Position numbers and translations under genes: made by a program. Below are positions 8,046 through 17,480 of a stretch of DNA of 64,000 nucleotides, one piece after another (position 1 is the stretch's first letter; every line of letters starts with the position of its first letter). The notes under the pieces are model-generated. The model was not told where the DNA came from and did not search any database. It saw only the letters and a list, made by a program, of their open reading frames with translations. The DNA lies in contig NZ_VTRT01000003.1 in the NCBI RefSeq assembly GCF_008274585.1, forward strand, positions 558,001 through 622,000, in the 5' to 3' direction. Source of the DNA: Pedobacter sp. BS3 (GTDB taxonomy: Bacteria > Bacteroidota > Bacteroidia > Sphingobacteriales > Sphingobacteriaceae).

Positions 8046-9746
8046 TTAATAGTATAAAGCCTGTGGCTCGGCCTGGGATGTGTGCAAGGATCTGATATAA
8101 TGATCTAACTGCAGTAAAGCAGAAACAGCTACCGCATTACATCCCGGCCAATCCATTGTTAGTAATGGCCTGCCAAAACGTACATCGAAGCCCCAGGTAG
8201 AATATGCACCTGTTTTTTGCTGGGCTTTCACAATAGCGTTACCTGCATTTATGGCTTTGGTCAGGTAATCTTTATTCCGGGTAGCCCTGTGCAAGGCCAG
8301 TAACGACATGATCCACATGCCGGTATGTACCTCCATAGGCACATAACAGGTATATTGTTCCATTACTGTAGGTGTAGGACAATGGTTAGTAACACAGGTA
8401 TCGGTGGGCTGCCACATCACAAACTGGTCTTCAATATAACGGTTCAGCTTTTCAGCGATCTTTACCGAATCAGGATTTGTTTGCCCGTAATGGATCAGGT
8501 ACCTGATCATCTCGTTTGTATCCCAGTGTTCCAGGTTTTGAAAAGGAGCCCGGACACCTATATCTTCATACATGCCCTGCCATCTGCTATTATTGACCGG
8601 GTTATTCATTACCCATTCAATGGCCTTTTCGCGTGATGCTGTATATTTTGCGTTGGGTTCAATTTCTTCCAGGATACCAAAAAGCCTGGCCGGCGAAACC
8701 GCATTGGAGGTATACGCTTCAACAGTTTTACCATCCCGTGGATTTACCCGGTATGGCCACGAACCATCTTCTTCCTGCAATTCAACAAAAACATTAGCAA
8801 TATGGCGGGCATAATCCAGATATTTTTTATCGTTAAAGTGTCTGTATAAAGCTACCATAGCCTCTCCTACACGTGCCGCCCTGAACAACGTTATGTTTTT
8901 CCCTTCAATATATCCTTCGGTGCGGCCCTGCTCAATGGTAGAGAATGGAAATAATCCACAACGCCAATTAGCAGGGAGCCGGTTAGCCAGCAGCCAGTCG
9001 CCATATTGCTTAGCTTGTTTTAAAGCCGTTGGCGTTTGCCGGCTATCGGGAAATTGCCTGGCATAGTTCAGATAAGCAAATATAAAGCTGGGATGATGCA
9101 GAGCGGGAAAGGCCATTAGCCGGCGCTGTCCGCTGATACTTTCCTCGCAGCAGCTCCAGCATGAGCGTGGCATATCGCCTTCGAATGGTTCTACCTTATC
9201 CCGTGCGGGCGCAAGCAAATAAGCCATTGAACGCTCAATTGACTCTTTCCAGTTCAATGGTTCCTGTGCTTTACCATCAAAACCGGGCGATTTATGAAAC
9301 CGCCTGCGCCAGGCTGAACATAGCGGCTTATCGTCAGCATCAACAGCCCAGGCAATTATGTCGACCGGGCCCGTGTGGATACGTTGCCAGTCATTTTCCA
9401 TGTGATATTCGGGCTTATCTAAACGTATGGTCCGGGCTTTGGTATCTTTTGCGTCTGCAAAAGATACCATATAAGCTGCCGCACCTTTAATAGGTTCCCA
9501 TGTCCAAAGGGGGGCGTACACATAACGGGGACTGTATGTGTTCCAACCGGTCTGAATCAGGTTAACTTCAAAGCGTACTTTTTCCTTTTTCTCGTCAGCT
9601 TGTTTCAGTATGTGGCCTGGATCTCGGCGTTCAGCCCTTGCAAGATCTACCGGAAGCAAGGCAGCTCCTACGGCTAAACCTGCATGTCCTAAAAAGCTTC
9701 GCCTTGAATGGCCGGCTTTTCTAATATTTTGCTTTTTTTCACTCAT
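8046..9746 (-). CDS. Tat-exported protein with Ig-like and alpha/alpha-toroid domains
   Basis: 566 residues. A twin-arginine leader (SRRSFLGHAGLAVGAALL) ends near residue 40. Residues 55-170 look like a small beta-sandwich (YVYAPLWTWEPIKGAAAYMVSFADA). From about residue 180 there are helical pairs with aromatic and acidic residues (FVELQEEDGSWPYRVNPRDGKTVEAY, WDTNEMIRYLIHYG), as in (alpha/alpha)6-barrel glycosidases, lyases and uronyl epimerases. I cannot assign the exact family or catalytic residues. It is the last gene of the AraC-linked catabolic operon, 124 bp after the SSS transporter, so periplasmic processing of the operon's substrate is likely. Confidence 0.65.
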   Translation of the reverse strand: MSEKKQNIRKAGHSRRSFLGHAGLAVGAALLPVDLARAERRDPGHILKQADEKKEKVRFEVNLIQTGWNTYSPRYVYAPLWTWEPIKGAAAYMVSFADAKDTKARTIRLDKPEYHMENDWQRIHTGPVDIIAWAVDADDKPLCSAWRRRFHKSPGFDGKAQEPLNWKESIERSMAYLLAPARDKVEPFEGDMPRSCWSCCEESISGQRRLMAFPALHHPSFIFAYLNYARQFPDSRQTPTALKQAKQYGDWLLANRLPANWRCGLFPFSTIEQGRTEGYIEGKNITLFRAARVGEAMVALYRHFNDKKYLDYARHIANVFVELQEEDGSWPYRVNPRDGKTVEAYTSNAVSPARLFGILEEIEPNAKYTASREKAIEWVMNNPVNNSRWQGMYEDIGVRAPFQNLEHWDTNEMIRYLIHYGQTNPDSVKIAEKLNRYIEDQFVMWQPTDTCVTNHCPTPTVMEQYTCYVPMEVHTGMWIMSLLALHRATRNKDYLTKAINAGNAIVKAQQKTGAYSTWGFDVRFGRPLLTMDWPGCNAVAVSALLQLDHYIRSLHTSQAEPQALYY

Positions 9747-9870
9747 AACGCTGTTGTATTATAGTATGTAATTTCCTGTTATATTCCTGCCAGTCAGGCA
9801 GGTACCTGAACCTGATAAGATGTACCGATATATCCACCCGGGATGCTGTGTATGGCTGATCTTTTGCATA

Positions 9871-11442
9871 TCAGGCATATTTAATGTAAAAGAATAATAG
9901 TATTACCGTAAGAATGGCCCACCAGATAAACGGATCACGAAGGCCCCGCTGCTGGGCTTTTTCTGCCGGTAAAAGCGAAAGACTTGCCCTGTTCCAGATC
10001 AAACCCTTCAATTCAGCCTCAGGCTTTGGCTTAGTTACCAGGCTTAACAAGGTGCATACGGCCATACAGAGCCAGAAAACTATCCCTGTACGGTTAAAAA
10101 AGGGCATCTGTGGAAATAAAAATTCTATAAATAATGATAATGGAATGGTTAACAATCCGGCGGCAAGCGCACCGGCAGCGGTGGTCCGTTTCCAGAGAAT
10201 ACCTAATAAAAACATAGTTGCAATGCCCGGGGTAAATAAACCATAGGCATTTAACAGGTATAAAAACACAGGCTTATCTGAATGAGACACCAAAATGATC
10301 GTACACAAAATGCCCAGTACAACAATGACGATCCCCGATATCCTGCCAAATCTTATAGATTGAACCTCGGTTGCGTTACTACGAAAATATGGCAGGTAGA
10401 TATCCATTGTAATGATAGTGGTGCAAGAGTTGATAGCACCCGAAAGATGCGACATTACTGCCGAAATTAAACCCGCCATAACCAGCCCTACCAAACCTGC
10501 AGGCAGCAGTTTTTCAACCAATGTAGGAAACAACAGATCAGGTTTTTCCAGGTGTGGGAATAGCAGTGGTGCAACCAATGCGGGAATGGTAATGATAAGC
10601 GGGATAAGGAATTTGAGGTAATCGCCAAAAATAACACCCATACGTGCATGCCACTCATTTTTAGCCGCTAAAGTGCGCTGCACAATAAATTGATTAGTTG
10701 CACAATAAAACACACTGATACACAATAAACCTCCCAGATACATCGTCCAGGGAAAATCAGGGTCACTGGCAGGCAGCATAAGTTTCCAGTTTTTTGATGT
10801 TGCTATAACAGCAGATATCCCACCGGCGGCATGAACAGTGGCAACCGATAACGCGATCCCGCCTAACATCAGGATCATCAGCTGAAGCATCTCTGTCCAA
10901 ACTACGGCACGTAAGCCTCCTGCAATAGTATAAATACCTGTTGCTATAGCCAGCAGCAGCGCACTGCTTAACACGGGCAAGGCCAGCAAGGAATGCAAGG
11001 CCAGTGCGCCAAAGTAAAGCACCGCATCAATCTCCACAAAAATATAAGTTAACAGTACCAGGATAGAATAAGTAATACGCGTACCGCTGCCAAAACGCTT
11101 TTGTAAGAATTCGGGCATGGTGTAAAAGCCATTTCTGATATAAAAAGGCAGAAATAGCCAAAGCAATGCGTTAAAGCCTATCAGTATGGCTCCCCATTCC
11201 ATAGCAATAGCTACAAAGCCGCGGCTGTATGCTACACCCATAGCGCCTACCAGGTGGTGGCTACTGATATTGGAAGCTATAATGCTTCCCCCAATAATCC
11301 ACCATGGCAGCTTATCACCGGCAAGAAAGTAATCCCGTTTGGTGCGCTTGCCCATACGCGACGCATACATACCTAAGGCAAGCACACCCAGTATGTACAG
11401 GCCAAAGATCACAGCATCCAGCGTTGTAAGATCTAATTTCAT
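9871..11442 (-). CDS. Sodium/solute symporter (SSS family)
   Basis: 523 residues with about 13-14 hydrophobic segments. The start MKLDLTTLDAVIFGLYILGVL and the motif KRDYFLAGDKLPWWIIGGSIIASNISSHHLVG are characteristic of SGLT-like members of the sodium/solute symporter family, and AYGLFTPGIATMFLLGILWKRTTAAGA is also typical. It probably imports the sugar or sugar acid processed by the adjacent enzymes. It lies 7 bp downstream of the ceramidase-family gene, with which it shares an operon. Confidence 0.9.
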   Translation of the reverse strand: MKLDLTTLDAVIFGLYILGVLALGMYASRMGKRTKRDYFLAGDKLPWWIIGGSIIASNISSHHLVGAMGVAYSRGFVAIAMEWGAILIGFNALLWLFLPFYIRNGFYTMPEFLQKRFGSGTRITYSILVLLTYIFVEIDAVLYFGALALHSLLALPVLSSALLLAIATGIYTIAGGLRAVVWTEMLQLMILMLGGIALSVATVHAAGGISAVIATSKNWKLMLPASDPDFPWTMYLGGLLCISVFYCATNQFIVQRTLAAKNEWHARMGVIFGDYLKFLIPLIITIPALVAPLLFPHLEKPDLLFPTLVEKLLPAGLVGLVMAGLISAVMSHLSGAINSCTTIITMDIYLPYFRSNATEVQSIRFGRISGIVIVVLGILCTIILVSHSDKPVFLYLLNAYGLFTPGIATMFLLGILWKRTTAAGALAAGLLTIPLSLFIEFLFPQMPFFNRTGIVFWLCMAVCTLLSLVTKPKPEAELKGLIWNRASLSLLPAEKAQQRGLRDPFIWWAILTVILLFFYIKYA

Positions 11443-11449
11443 ACCGGTA

Positions 11450-12835
11450 TTATTTTTTATTGGCCATTAACTGTATGGCCTCGGTAGCTGTGCTGATGAG
11501 TGTTTCGAGCGAACCTTTTGCAAAGGGAGTTTGCCATACTGCATACCTATCATCGTTATACAAACCTTGCGGGGGAAGATAACCAATATGCCCGTTCACT
11601 ACGTTCATTACCGCTATGGCATAAGAGGGAAAGCGCTCACGCAAATTTGTCTGAAAAAGAGAATAAGCTTCATTAGGCTGGCCGGTTAAAAATGAATTAC
11701 CGAGTTGCCACACCCATAAAGGAACAGTAGCCATACTGCCGTTGCCTACGGCTTTACGCACGTTAAGCTTACGCCATAATCTTTCCTTTAATACGTGATC
11801 GGTGCAGTTTTCCCATTGCTTTTCAATAACCGACAAGGGCTCTAATTCTTTTAAGGGGAGCTTAACGCTCACAACCCGGGCAGATAGATCACGAAGCACC
11901 TGGCTCTCTTTCTGACGCCATACAGCCAGGGGGGCGCCCGATTCAACAATGCTGTCAAACGCCAGCAAATGGCCTGGTGCAAGCATAGCCTGAAGGGTTG
12001 AAAGTACCGCATAGCCTAACTGTTTGCCGTGACGTTCAGCCAATGTGGTATCACCTGAATATTGTTCGGTCGGGGCCAATTCTCCCGATGCGCCCTGAAG
12101 AAACATGCACGGAGCCTGGGTTCCATCCTGTACCACACTACGCATGGCTCCAACATAATCCGGAGAGATCAGCTGATTATCCCAAGCCAGGGTGGTAGGA
12201 TGACAGGCATAGTTAACAATAGTGCCGGTTATATCGCCTTCGCTATTAGTTATGCGTCCAACCAAAAGGGTATTATCCGGAGCTGCGGCCGGGTTAAAAC
12301 CAACAACCGTTCGCGTTTTCCCTGCTTCTGTCAAATCACGGTTGGCTGCCAGGTTGCAACTCCCGTAATGCCAGGTCAGGTTTGACCATGATGCTCCAGA
12401 TAGCGCTTTGCGTACAGCAGCTATAGCACTGTCGCGTACATGAAGCAAATAAGGTTCAATATATTGACCGCCGGGCTTCGATACATCATCGCGACATAAA
12501 CCGGGGCCTGCATGGGTATGCGACAGACAGATCATCAGGTTAGCATGATCTATTTTCAACGCATCTAATATCGCCTGGCGTACAAATCGTTCATCCTGGA
12601 TGTTTTTCCACCACCCCAGGTCAACAGTGATAATTACCAGGGGCTGCGCTGTTGCAACCGACTGAAAGGTAATGCAGCCCAGTAGTAACGGCTGATGAAC
12701 GCCTGTTGCCACATCCGTTTTTGCCGCACCCCAATTACGTGCATAAATGCCAACGGGGGGCGTAATATCACTTTGCGACAAACCAATAAGACCATAAAAC
12801 CCGGAGTGCCTGAATTCAGGATAGATCGTTTTCAT
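11450..12835 (-). CDS. Neutral/alkaline ceramidase-family hydrolase
   Basis: 461 residues without a signal peptide. The opening GLSQSDITPPVGIYARNWGAAKTD and the metal-site motif LMICLSHTHAGPGL (residues 100-115) are those of the neutral/alkaline ceramidase N-terminal fold (PF04734-like), and a further histidine is in NYACHPTTLAWDN. True ceramidases are secreted and longer, and the C-terminal Ig domain is missing here. In this operon the enzyme more likely hydrolyses an amide of a small N-acylated compound than a ceramide; that is inference. Gaps to both neighbours are 6-7 bp. Confidence 0.8.
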   Translation of the reverse strand: MKTIYPEFRHSGFYGLIGLSQSDITPPVGIYARNWGAAKTDVATGVHQPLLLGCITFQSVATAQPLVIITVDLGWWKNIQDERFVRQAILDALKIDHANLMICLSHTHAGPGLCRDDVSKPGGQYIEPYLLHVRDSAIAAVRKALSGASWSNLTWHYGSCNLAANRDLTEAGKTRTVVGFNPAAAPDNTLLVGRITNSEGDITGTIVNYACHPTTLAWDNQLISPDYVGAMRSVVQDGTQAPCMFLQGASGELAPTEQYSGDTTLAERHGKQLGYAVLSTLQAMLAPGHLLAFDSIVESGAPLAVWRQKESQVLRDLSARVVSVKLPLKELEPLSVIEKQWENCTDHVLKERLWRKLNVRKAVGNGSMATVPLWVWQLGNSFLTGQPNEAYSLFQTNLRERFPSYAIAVMNVVNGHIGYLPPQGLYNDDRYAVWQTPFAKGSLETLISTATEAIQLMANKK

Positions 12836-12841
12836 GATACG

Positions 12842-13609
12842 CTATGATAATAGTGATAAACCACCATCCATTACAATCGTGCTCCCTGTCATTTGGCTGT
12901 TTTCAGGGTGACAAAGATTCACCACCTGCCAGGCCACTTCATCCGGGCTGATCACTTTTTTTACAGGCACTTTTTGCCTGGCCTCTTCGGCCGCATCAGG
13001 CTGTTGTTTCCATACCCGGGCACTAAGCCCCGCAGCCACATAGCCCGGTGCAATCTCGTTTACTAATATTTGATACGGGGCCAGTTCCAGTGCCATGCAC
13101 CGGCACAACATTCTGATACCGGCTTTTGAAACGCAGTATGCCGGAATGCCGGGATGCGGCGCATGTGCGGCCCAGCTACCTATAAATACTACCCGGCCCG
13201 GAATTTTGTGATGAACCATACGCCTGGTTGCCGCCTGCGTTACATAAAACGCCCCGTTTAAATTAACCTGTAATTCTTTTGACCATTGTTGGGCGGTTAT
13301 GCTTTTTACATCTGCAAGCGTAACCATTGCCGCGTTGGCAATAACCATGCTGATTATACCCTGCGTGGTTTCTGTATCTATTATCCATTTGTTTACCGCG
13401 GTATCATCTGTAACATCAACAGTGGTGTAGCTGTATAAGCCTTTATAGGGTTGCAGCTCTTTCAAAAACGTGGCAGCCTCACTTTCCGGCAACAAATCTC
13501 CTATAGCAATATTTGCTCCCTGCTGTGCAAACCGGGTAACTATAGCCCGACCTATATCACCCAGGCCACCACTTATCAATACTGTTTTATCTTTAAATAA
13601 ATTATCCAT
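12842..13609 (-). CDS. SDR family NAD(P)-dependent oxidoreductase
   Basis: 255 residues. The cofactor motif GGLGDIGRAI (residues 15-24), a variant NAAMVTLAD, Ser in FIGSWAAHAPHPG and the catalytic pair YCVSK are the classical short-chain dehydrogenase elements. The C-terminus GSTIVMDGGLSLL is typical of sugar or polyol dehydrogenases. It sits between the enolase-superfamily dehydratase and the ceramidase-family gene in the same operon, so it probably oxidises or reduces a pathway intermediate. Confidence 0.92.
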   Translation of the reverse strand: MDNLFKDKTVLISGGLGDIGRAIVTRFAQQGANIAIGDLLPESEAATFLKELQPYKGLYSYTTVDVTDDTAVNKWIIDTETTQGIISMVIANAAMVTLADVKSITAQQWSKELQVNLNGAFYVTQAATRRMVHHKIPGRVVFIGSWAAHAPHPGIPAYCVSKAGIRMLCRCMALELAPYQILVNEIAPGYVAAGLSARVWKQQPDAAEEARQKVPVKKVISPDEVAWQVVNLCHPENSQMTGSTIVMDGGLSLLS

Positions 13610-13630
13610 ACCTGTTAGCCGTTAATAAGG

Positions 13631-14803
13631 TTACCAGTCGCCAATACTACCATCGCTGTAAAATGACCGCTGTAATACTTCTTGCTGAAAAGGATGCTTT
13701 CTGACTTCTGCTTCATTTATTTCTATACCGAGGCCAGGCAATTTGTTAGGTAACACCAACCGGCCTTTCTTTTTAACCGAATAACCTTCGGTCACTATAT
13801 CTTTACGCCAGTGCACATCATTATGCACGCTCTCACAAATGATGTAAGAAGGTGTAGAAAACCCGAACTCAACAGATGCAGCAGTACTTACCGGCCCCTG
13901 GGGGTTATGAGGTGCTATTGCTACCCTGTATGCTTCGCCTAAGGCAGCAATCCGGCGTACCTCGCTTAAGCCGCCACAATGGGTAATATCTGGCTGAATG
14001 ATGCTGGCTGCATGCTTTTCTAATAAATCTCTGAAGGCATATATACCAATCAGGCGTTCGCCGGTAGCTATGGGAGTTTTTACCGACCTTTGTATAAAGG
14101 CGATGTCGTCTGCTGTTTCGGGCCAGCAGGGTTCTTCTAAAAAATAAAGGCCGTATGGTTCCAGGGCTTTGGCAAACAACATACCCATTCTTGGGCTGGG
14201 CCTGGCGTGGCAATCTACCATTATATCTACTTCATCACCTACAGCCTCTCTCATGGCCCGCACACAATCTTCAGCATATTTTATAGGTTTAAGGCCTTCT
14301 ATGGGCATTGTTTCGGGCACGGCCATTGATTTAAAAGCGGTAAAGCCATTTTCTACCGCCTCTTGTGCCAGCTCACCAAAACGTTTGGCGTTATCGGTTT
14401 GATAAAAGTCCTCCATTCTTCCGCCACCCAGGTGGCAATAAAGACGGATATGATCGCGTACGCGTCCTCCCCATAGTTCATGGCATGGTACACCGTGGAT
14501 CTTTCCTAAAATATCCCACAGGGCTATATCAATGCCACTGATGGCCGTTCCCCTAACCACATTATCTCCATGCCAGAAATGCTGACGGTACATCATTTGC
14601 CATAGATATTCGATCCAACGCGGATCCTCGCCTACCAATAACTGAGCAATATCCTCAATAGCACCCACTACCGACCGGGTGTGCCATTCCAATGTTGCTT
14701 CGCCCCAGCCCCAAAGGCCAGGTTGATCTGTTATTACCTTAACAAATATCCAGTTGCGCATTTTGGCATGGCAAACCAGGGTTTCTATAGCGGTGATCTT
14801 CAT
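13631..14803 (-). CDS. Enolase-superfamily sugar-acid dehydratase (galactonate dehydratase-like)
   Basis: 390 residues. The N-terminal capping domain has [34 protein letters not shown] as in DgoD-like proteins. Metal-ligand candidates are Asp in VDCHARPSP (near 220), Glu in LEEPCWPE (near 245) and Glu in ATGERL (near 270). The catalytic His lies in [18 protein letters not shown]. Family members dehydrate aldonic acids such as D-galactonate or D-mannonate to 2-keto-3-deoxy acids. No KDG kinase or aldolase is nearby, so the pathway must continue elsewhere or the substrate differs. Confidence 0.88.
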   Translation of the reverse strand: MKITAIETLVCHAKMRNWIFVKVITDQPGLWGWGEATLEWHTRSVVGAIEDIAQLLVGEDPRWIEYLWQMMYRQHFWHGDNVVRGTAISGIDIALWDILGKIHGVPCHELWGGRVRDHIRLYCHLGGGRMEDFYQTDNAKRFGELAQEAVENGFTAFKSMAVPETMPIEGLKPIKYAEDCVRAMREAVGDEVDIMVDCHARPSPRMGMLFAKALEPYGLYFLEEPCWPETADDIAFIQRSVKTPIATGERLIGIYAFRDLLEKHAASIIQPDITHCGGLSEVRRIAALGEAYRVAIAPHNPQGPVSTAASVEFGFSTPSYIICESVHNDVHWRKDIVTEGYSVKKKGRLVLPNKLPGLGIEINEAEVRKHPFQQEVLQRSFYSDGSIGDW

Positions 14804-14823
14804 TTTATCTGGTTAATTGATAC

Positions 14824-16179
14824 TTACACAGATCGGTTACCTGTTTTTTTGTTCCTGAATAAATGGGCAACTACTTCCCTCGTTCTTTCTAATGTTACCT
14901 CGATATCTTTTTTATGATGGGCAAATGATATACTGCCCTGCTTAATGGGTAGCGGAAAATTAAATATGCCGTTTTCTATCAATTTTAACCGATAGGCCTT
15001 GTCCAGCTCAAAATTATGGTGCTGTGCAACATCATGAAAATCACGCGGCATATAATCCATGAAGTATACACAGAAAGCCGAGCCCTGACGGGCTATATAA
15101 AACGGCTGATCGTATTCGGAGAAAATAGTATTCAGTCCGTTCTCCATGATAAGGCCAAGCTCATTTACGTGCTGATATACACCATATTCGGCCGATGAGA
15201 GCTTGCGGAGTGTGGCAATAGCTGCCGCTGTAATAAAAGGGTGCGCATTAAATGTACCGGCTATCAGTACCCGTTTCGATTTTTCAGGATGGATAAAATA
15301 ATCCATGTATTGCTTTTTTCCACCTATTACCCCCATCGGGTAGCCGTTGGCTACTGCCTTTCCGAACGTACTCAGGTCTGGTGTTACCCCGCAAAGGCTT
15401 TGATAACCGCCCAGTGCGTGCCTGAAACCGGTTTTCACCTCGTCAAATATTAAAAGGAAGCCTTTCTCATCGGCCATTGTTCTAAGTCCTTGCAGGTAAC
15501 CGGGCAAAGGTTTTATAATACCAATATTCTGCAGAATCGGCTCAAGAATGATACAGGCCACCGGGTAACGTTTGGTAATATATTCTACCGATTCCAGGTC
15601 ATTATAATTTACCACATGTACCAACGAGCGATGTGCAACGGGTATGCCTGCAGAAAGGCTATCGAAAGGATATTCGCCCGGGCTTACCCTGGGTCCAATA
15701 TCTGCCAGATTGCTGATCACGTTACCTGCTACATCATTATGCCAGCCATTATAGCCGCCTTGCATAATGATCACATGATCGCGGCCGGTTACAGCACGTG
15801 ATATACGGATAGCATGATAGGTAGCCTCTGAGCCTGTAGTGGTAAGCTGCACCGCTTCTGCCCCCGGTACACAATGGCAAAACAATTCGGCAAACTGACC
15901 TTCCAGATCGGTTGGGCCGGCACCCATTAATACCGTGTTATCATCCATAGCTTGCCGTACAGCCGCATTTACATCGGGATCGTTATGCCCCAGGAATGCT
16001 GCTGCAAAACCAGCCTGATAATCAATATATTTATTTCCTTCAATATCCCAAACATAAGCACCTTCGCCACGGGTAAAGCAGATATTAGGATCGCATTTGC
16101 GGTTAAGAGATACTACTCCACCCGGGATCCAGCGCTCATTATTTTTTAATAGCTTAGCTGATCTTGGCCAGTTATGCAT
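14824..16179 (-). CDS. Class III PLP-dependent aminotransferase (glutamate-1-semialdehyde aminomutase-like)
   Basis: 451 residues. The features are GGVVSLNRKCDPNICFTRGEGAYVWDIEGNKYIDYQAGFAAAFLGH, the PLP-phosphate region TTGSEATYHAIRISRAVTGRDHVI, the aspartate in LLIFDEVKTGFRHALGGYQ, and the Schiff-base lysine in STFGKAVANGYPMGVIGG. It resembles HemL but is first in a catabolic operon rather than near heme genes, so it more likely aminates or deaminates a sugar-derived ketone or aldehyde. It is the promoter-proximal gene, divergent from the AraC regulator. Confidence 0.88.
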   Translation of the reverse strand: MHNWPRSAKLLKNNERWIPGGVVSLNRKCDPNICFTRGEGAYVWDIEGNKYIDYQAGFAAAFLGHNDPDVNAAVRQAMDDNTVLMGAGPTDLEGQFAELFCHCVPGAEAVQLTTTGSEATYHAIRISRAVTGRDHVIIMQGGYNGWHNDVAGNVISNLADIGPRVSPGEYPFDSLSAGIPVAHRSLVHVVNYNDLESVEYITKRYPVACIILEPILQNIGIIKPLPGYLQGLRTMADEKGFLLIFDEVKTGFRHALGGYQSLCGVTPDLSTFGKAVANGYPMGVIGGKKQYMDYFIHPEKSKRVLIAGTFNAHPFITAAAIATLRKLSSAEYGVYQHVNELGLIMENGLNTIFSEYDQPFYIARQGSAFCVYFMDYMPRDFHDVAQHHNFELDKAYRLKLIENGIFNFPLPIKQGSISFAHHKKDIEVTLERTREVVAHLFRNKKTGNRSV

Positions 16180-16497
16180 GTTTAAATTTAACAGTGTTGG
16201 TTATTATAATTTTATTTATCGGTGAAATAAAGTTATGCAGCTGTTAAGCGTTACATTCTAAATAATTTGTCCAATGCTTAAACTATTTTATCCAGTTAAA
16301 TAATAGCAGATCGAGCATAATGACAGTTGAGAACTATCTTATTAAGGATTTTATACTTATTTTATCAACCGGGAGGGATTTAAAGCAACCTACTCAATAC
16401 CATAAATTATTTATTTGCATCTTTATGTTTTGTTTATAACGATCTTAAACCGGGGTTGATAGCAAAATAAATTTATAATGATGCAGTTTTTATAAGT
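16180..16497. promoter_or_regulatory. Divergent control region between the catabolic operon and its AraC regulator
   Basis: A 318-bp A+T-rich spacer separating two divergent starts. It must hold both promoters and any AraC sites. A near-match to TAnnTTTG (TATGTTTTG, about 16424-16432) faces the araC-like gene. I see no convincing direct-repeat operator by eye. Confidence 0.45.
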
Positions 16498-17373
16498 ATG
16501 GAGCCTATGCTATTGGATGTGGAATCCTTATTAAAAGATTCCATATACATTAAAGAGATCAAAACAAGTATATTAGATCATGACAGGTTCCATTATCATA
16601 ATGCTTATGAAATAGCTTTGATCTTAAAAAGCAAGGGAACCCGGATTATTGGCGATAGCATTGAAAACTTTACCGAAGGAGACCTGGTTTTGTTAGGGCC
16701 TAATGTGCCGCATATTGCTTATTACAATAATGATGACAGCCCGGTTAAAAACAAAAAAGGATATATTATACATGCCATTGTTATTTACTTCAACCCAAAC
16801 TGGTTAACTCAAACCCAGTTAGACTCTAACAACCTGGCAAAATTAAAACGGCTGTTGGATGATGCTAAACGCGGTATAAAAATAACAGGGAATACCAGGA
16901 AGAAGATCATTAAAAATATCGTTAGCTTACGAAAAGGTATTGGGCTTGAACGTATCATTATTATGCTGCATATATTACAGCTTATATCCAGTTCAAACGA
17001 GTATGAGTGCCTGGCAAGCCAGGGATATTCTAATTCATTTAGCCAGAAAGATATTAACCGGCTGGATAAGGTTTACCAATATATACGTGATAACTTTACC
17101 GAACCGATCAGGCTGGAAGATGCGGCGTATATAGCGAATATGACGCCGACAGCTTTTTGCAAGTTTTTTAAAAATAAAACCCAAAAAACATTCTCAAATT
17201 TTGTTAACGAAATAAGGATAGGGTACGCCTGCAAGCTTTTATGGAACCCCGATTTAACAATTTCTCAAATATGCTATAAATGCGGTTTTAATAACCTGAC
17301 CAATTTCAACAAGAATTTTAAACGTTATACTAATATGACTCCTACAGTATATAAGATCAGTTTAAAGCACTAA
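16498..17373 (+). CDS. AraC family transcriptional regulator
   Basis: 291 residues. The N-terminal cupin-like sensor includes DHDRFHYHNAYEIALILKSKGTRIIGDSIENFTEGDLVLLGPNVPH, the usual sugar-sensing half-barrel of AraC proteins. The C-terminal 100 residues carry two helix-turn-helices (RLEDAAYIANMTPTAFCKFFKNKT and LTISQICYKCGFNNLTNFNKNFKRYTNMTPTVY). Its divergent position next to the aminotransferase-to-toroid operon makes it the likely substrate-responsive activator. A hairpin with 8-bp arms (17374-17399) follows the stop but lacks a T tract. Confidence 0.92.
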   Translation: MEPMLLDVESLLKDSIYIKEIKTSILDHDRFHYHNAYEIALILKSKGTRIIGDSIENFTEGDLVLLGPNVPHIAYYNNDDSPVKNKKGYIIHAIVIYFNPNWLTQTQLDSNNLAKLKRLLDDAKRGIKITGNTRKKIIKNIVSLRKGIGLERIIIMLHILQLISSSNEYECLASQGYSNSFSQKDINRLDKVYQYIRDNFTEPIRLEDAAYIANMTPTAFCKFFKNKTQKTFSNFVNEIRIGYACKLLWNPDLTISQICYKCGFNNLTNFNKNFKRYTNMTPTVYKISLKH

Positions 17374-17480
17374 TCCCGATCTGTAAGAGGCGATCGGGAA
17401 TCCCTAAAGTGTCAACAGACGCACCTCTATATTTGATCATCAGCCCAATAAACGTCAGGGGGCTGACCATACCATCATCA

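Noticed and set aside
11450-12835. A role in sphingolipid degradation for the ceramidase-family gene
   Set aside because: No signal peptide, and the operon context is sugar-acid metabolism; only the fold family is supported.
17374-17399. Intrinsic terminator after the AraC gene
   Set aside because: The 8-bp stem is perfect, but the loop is long and no T tract follows.
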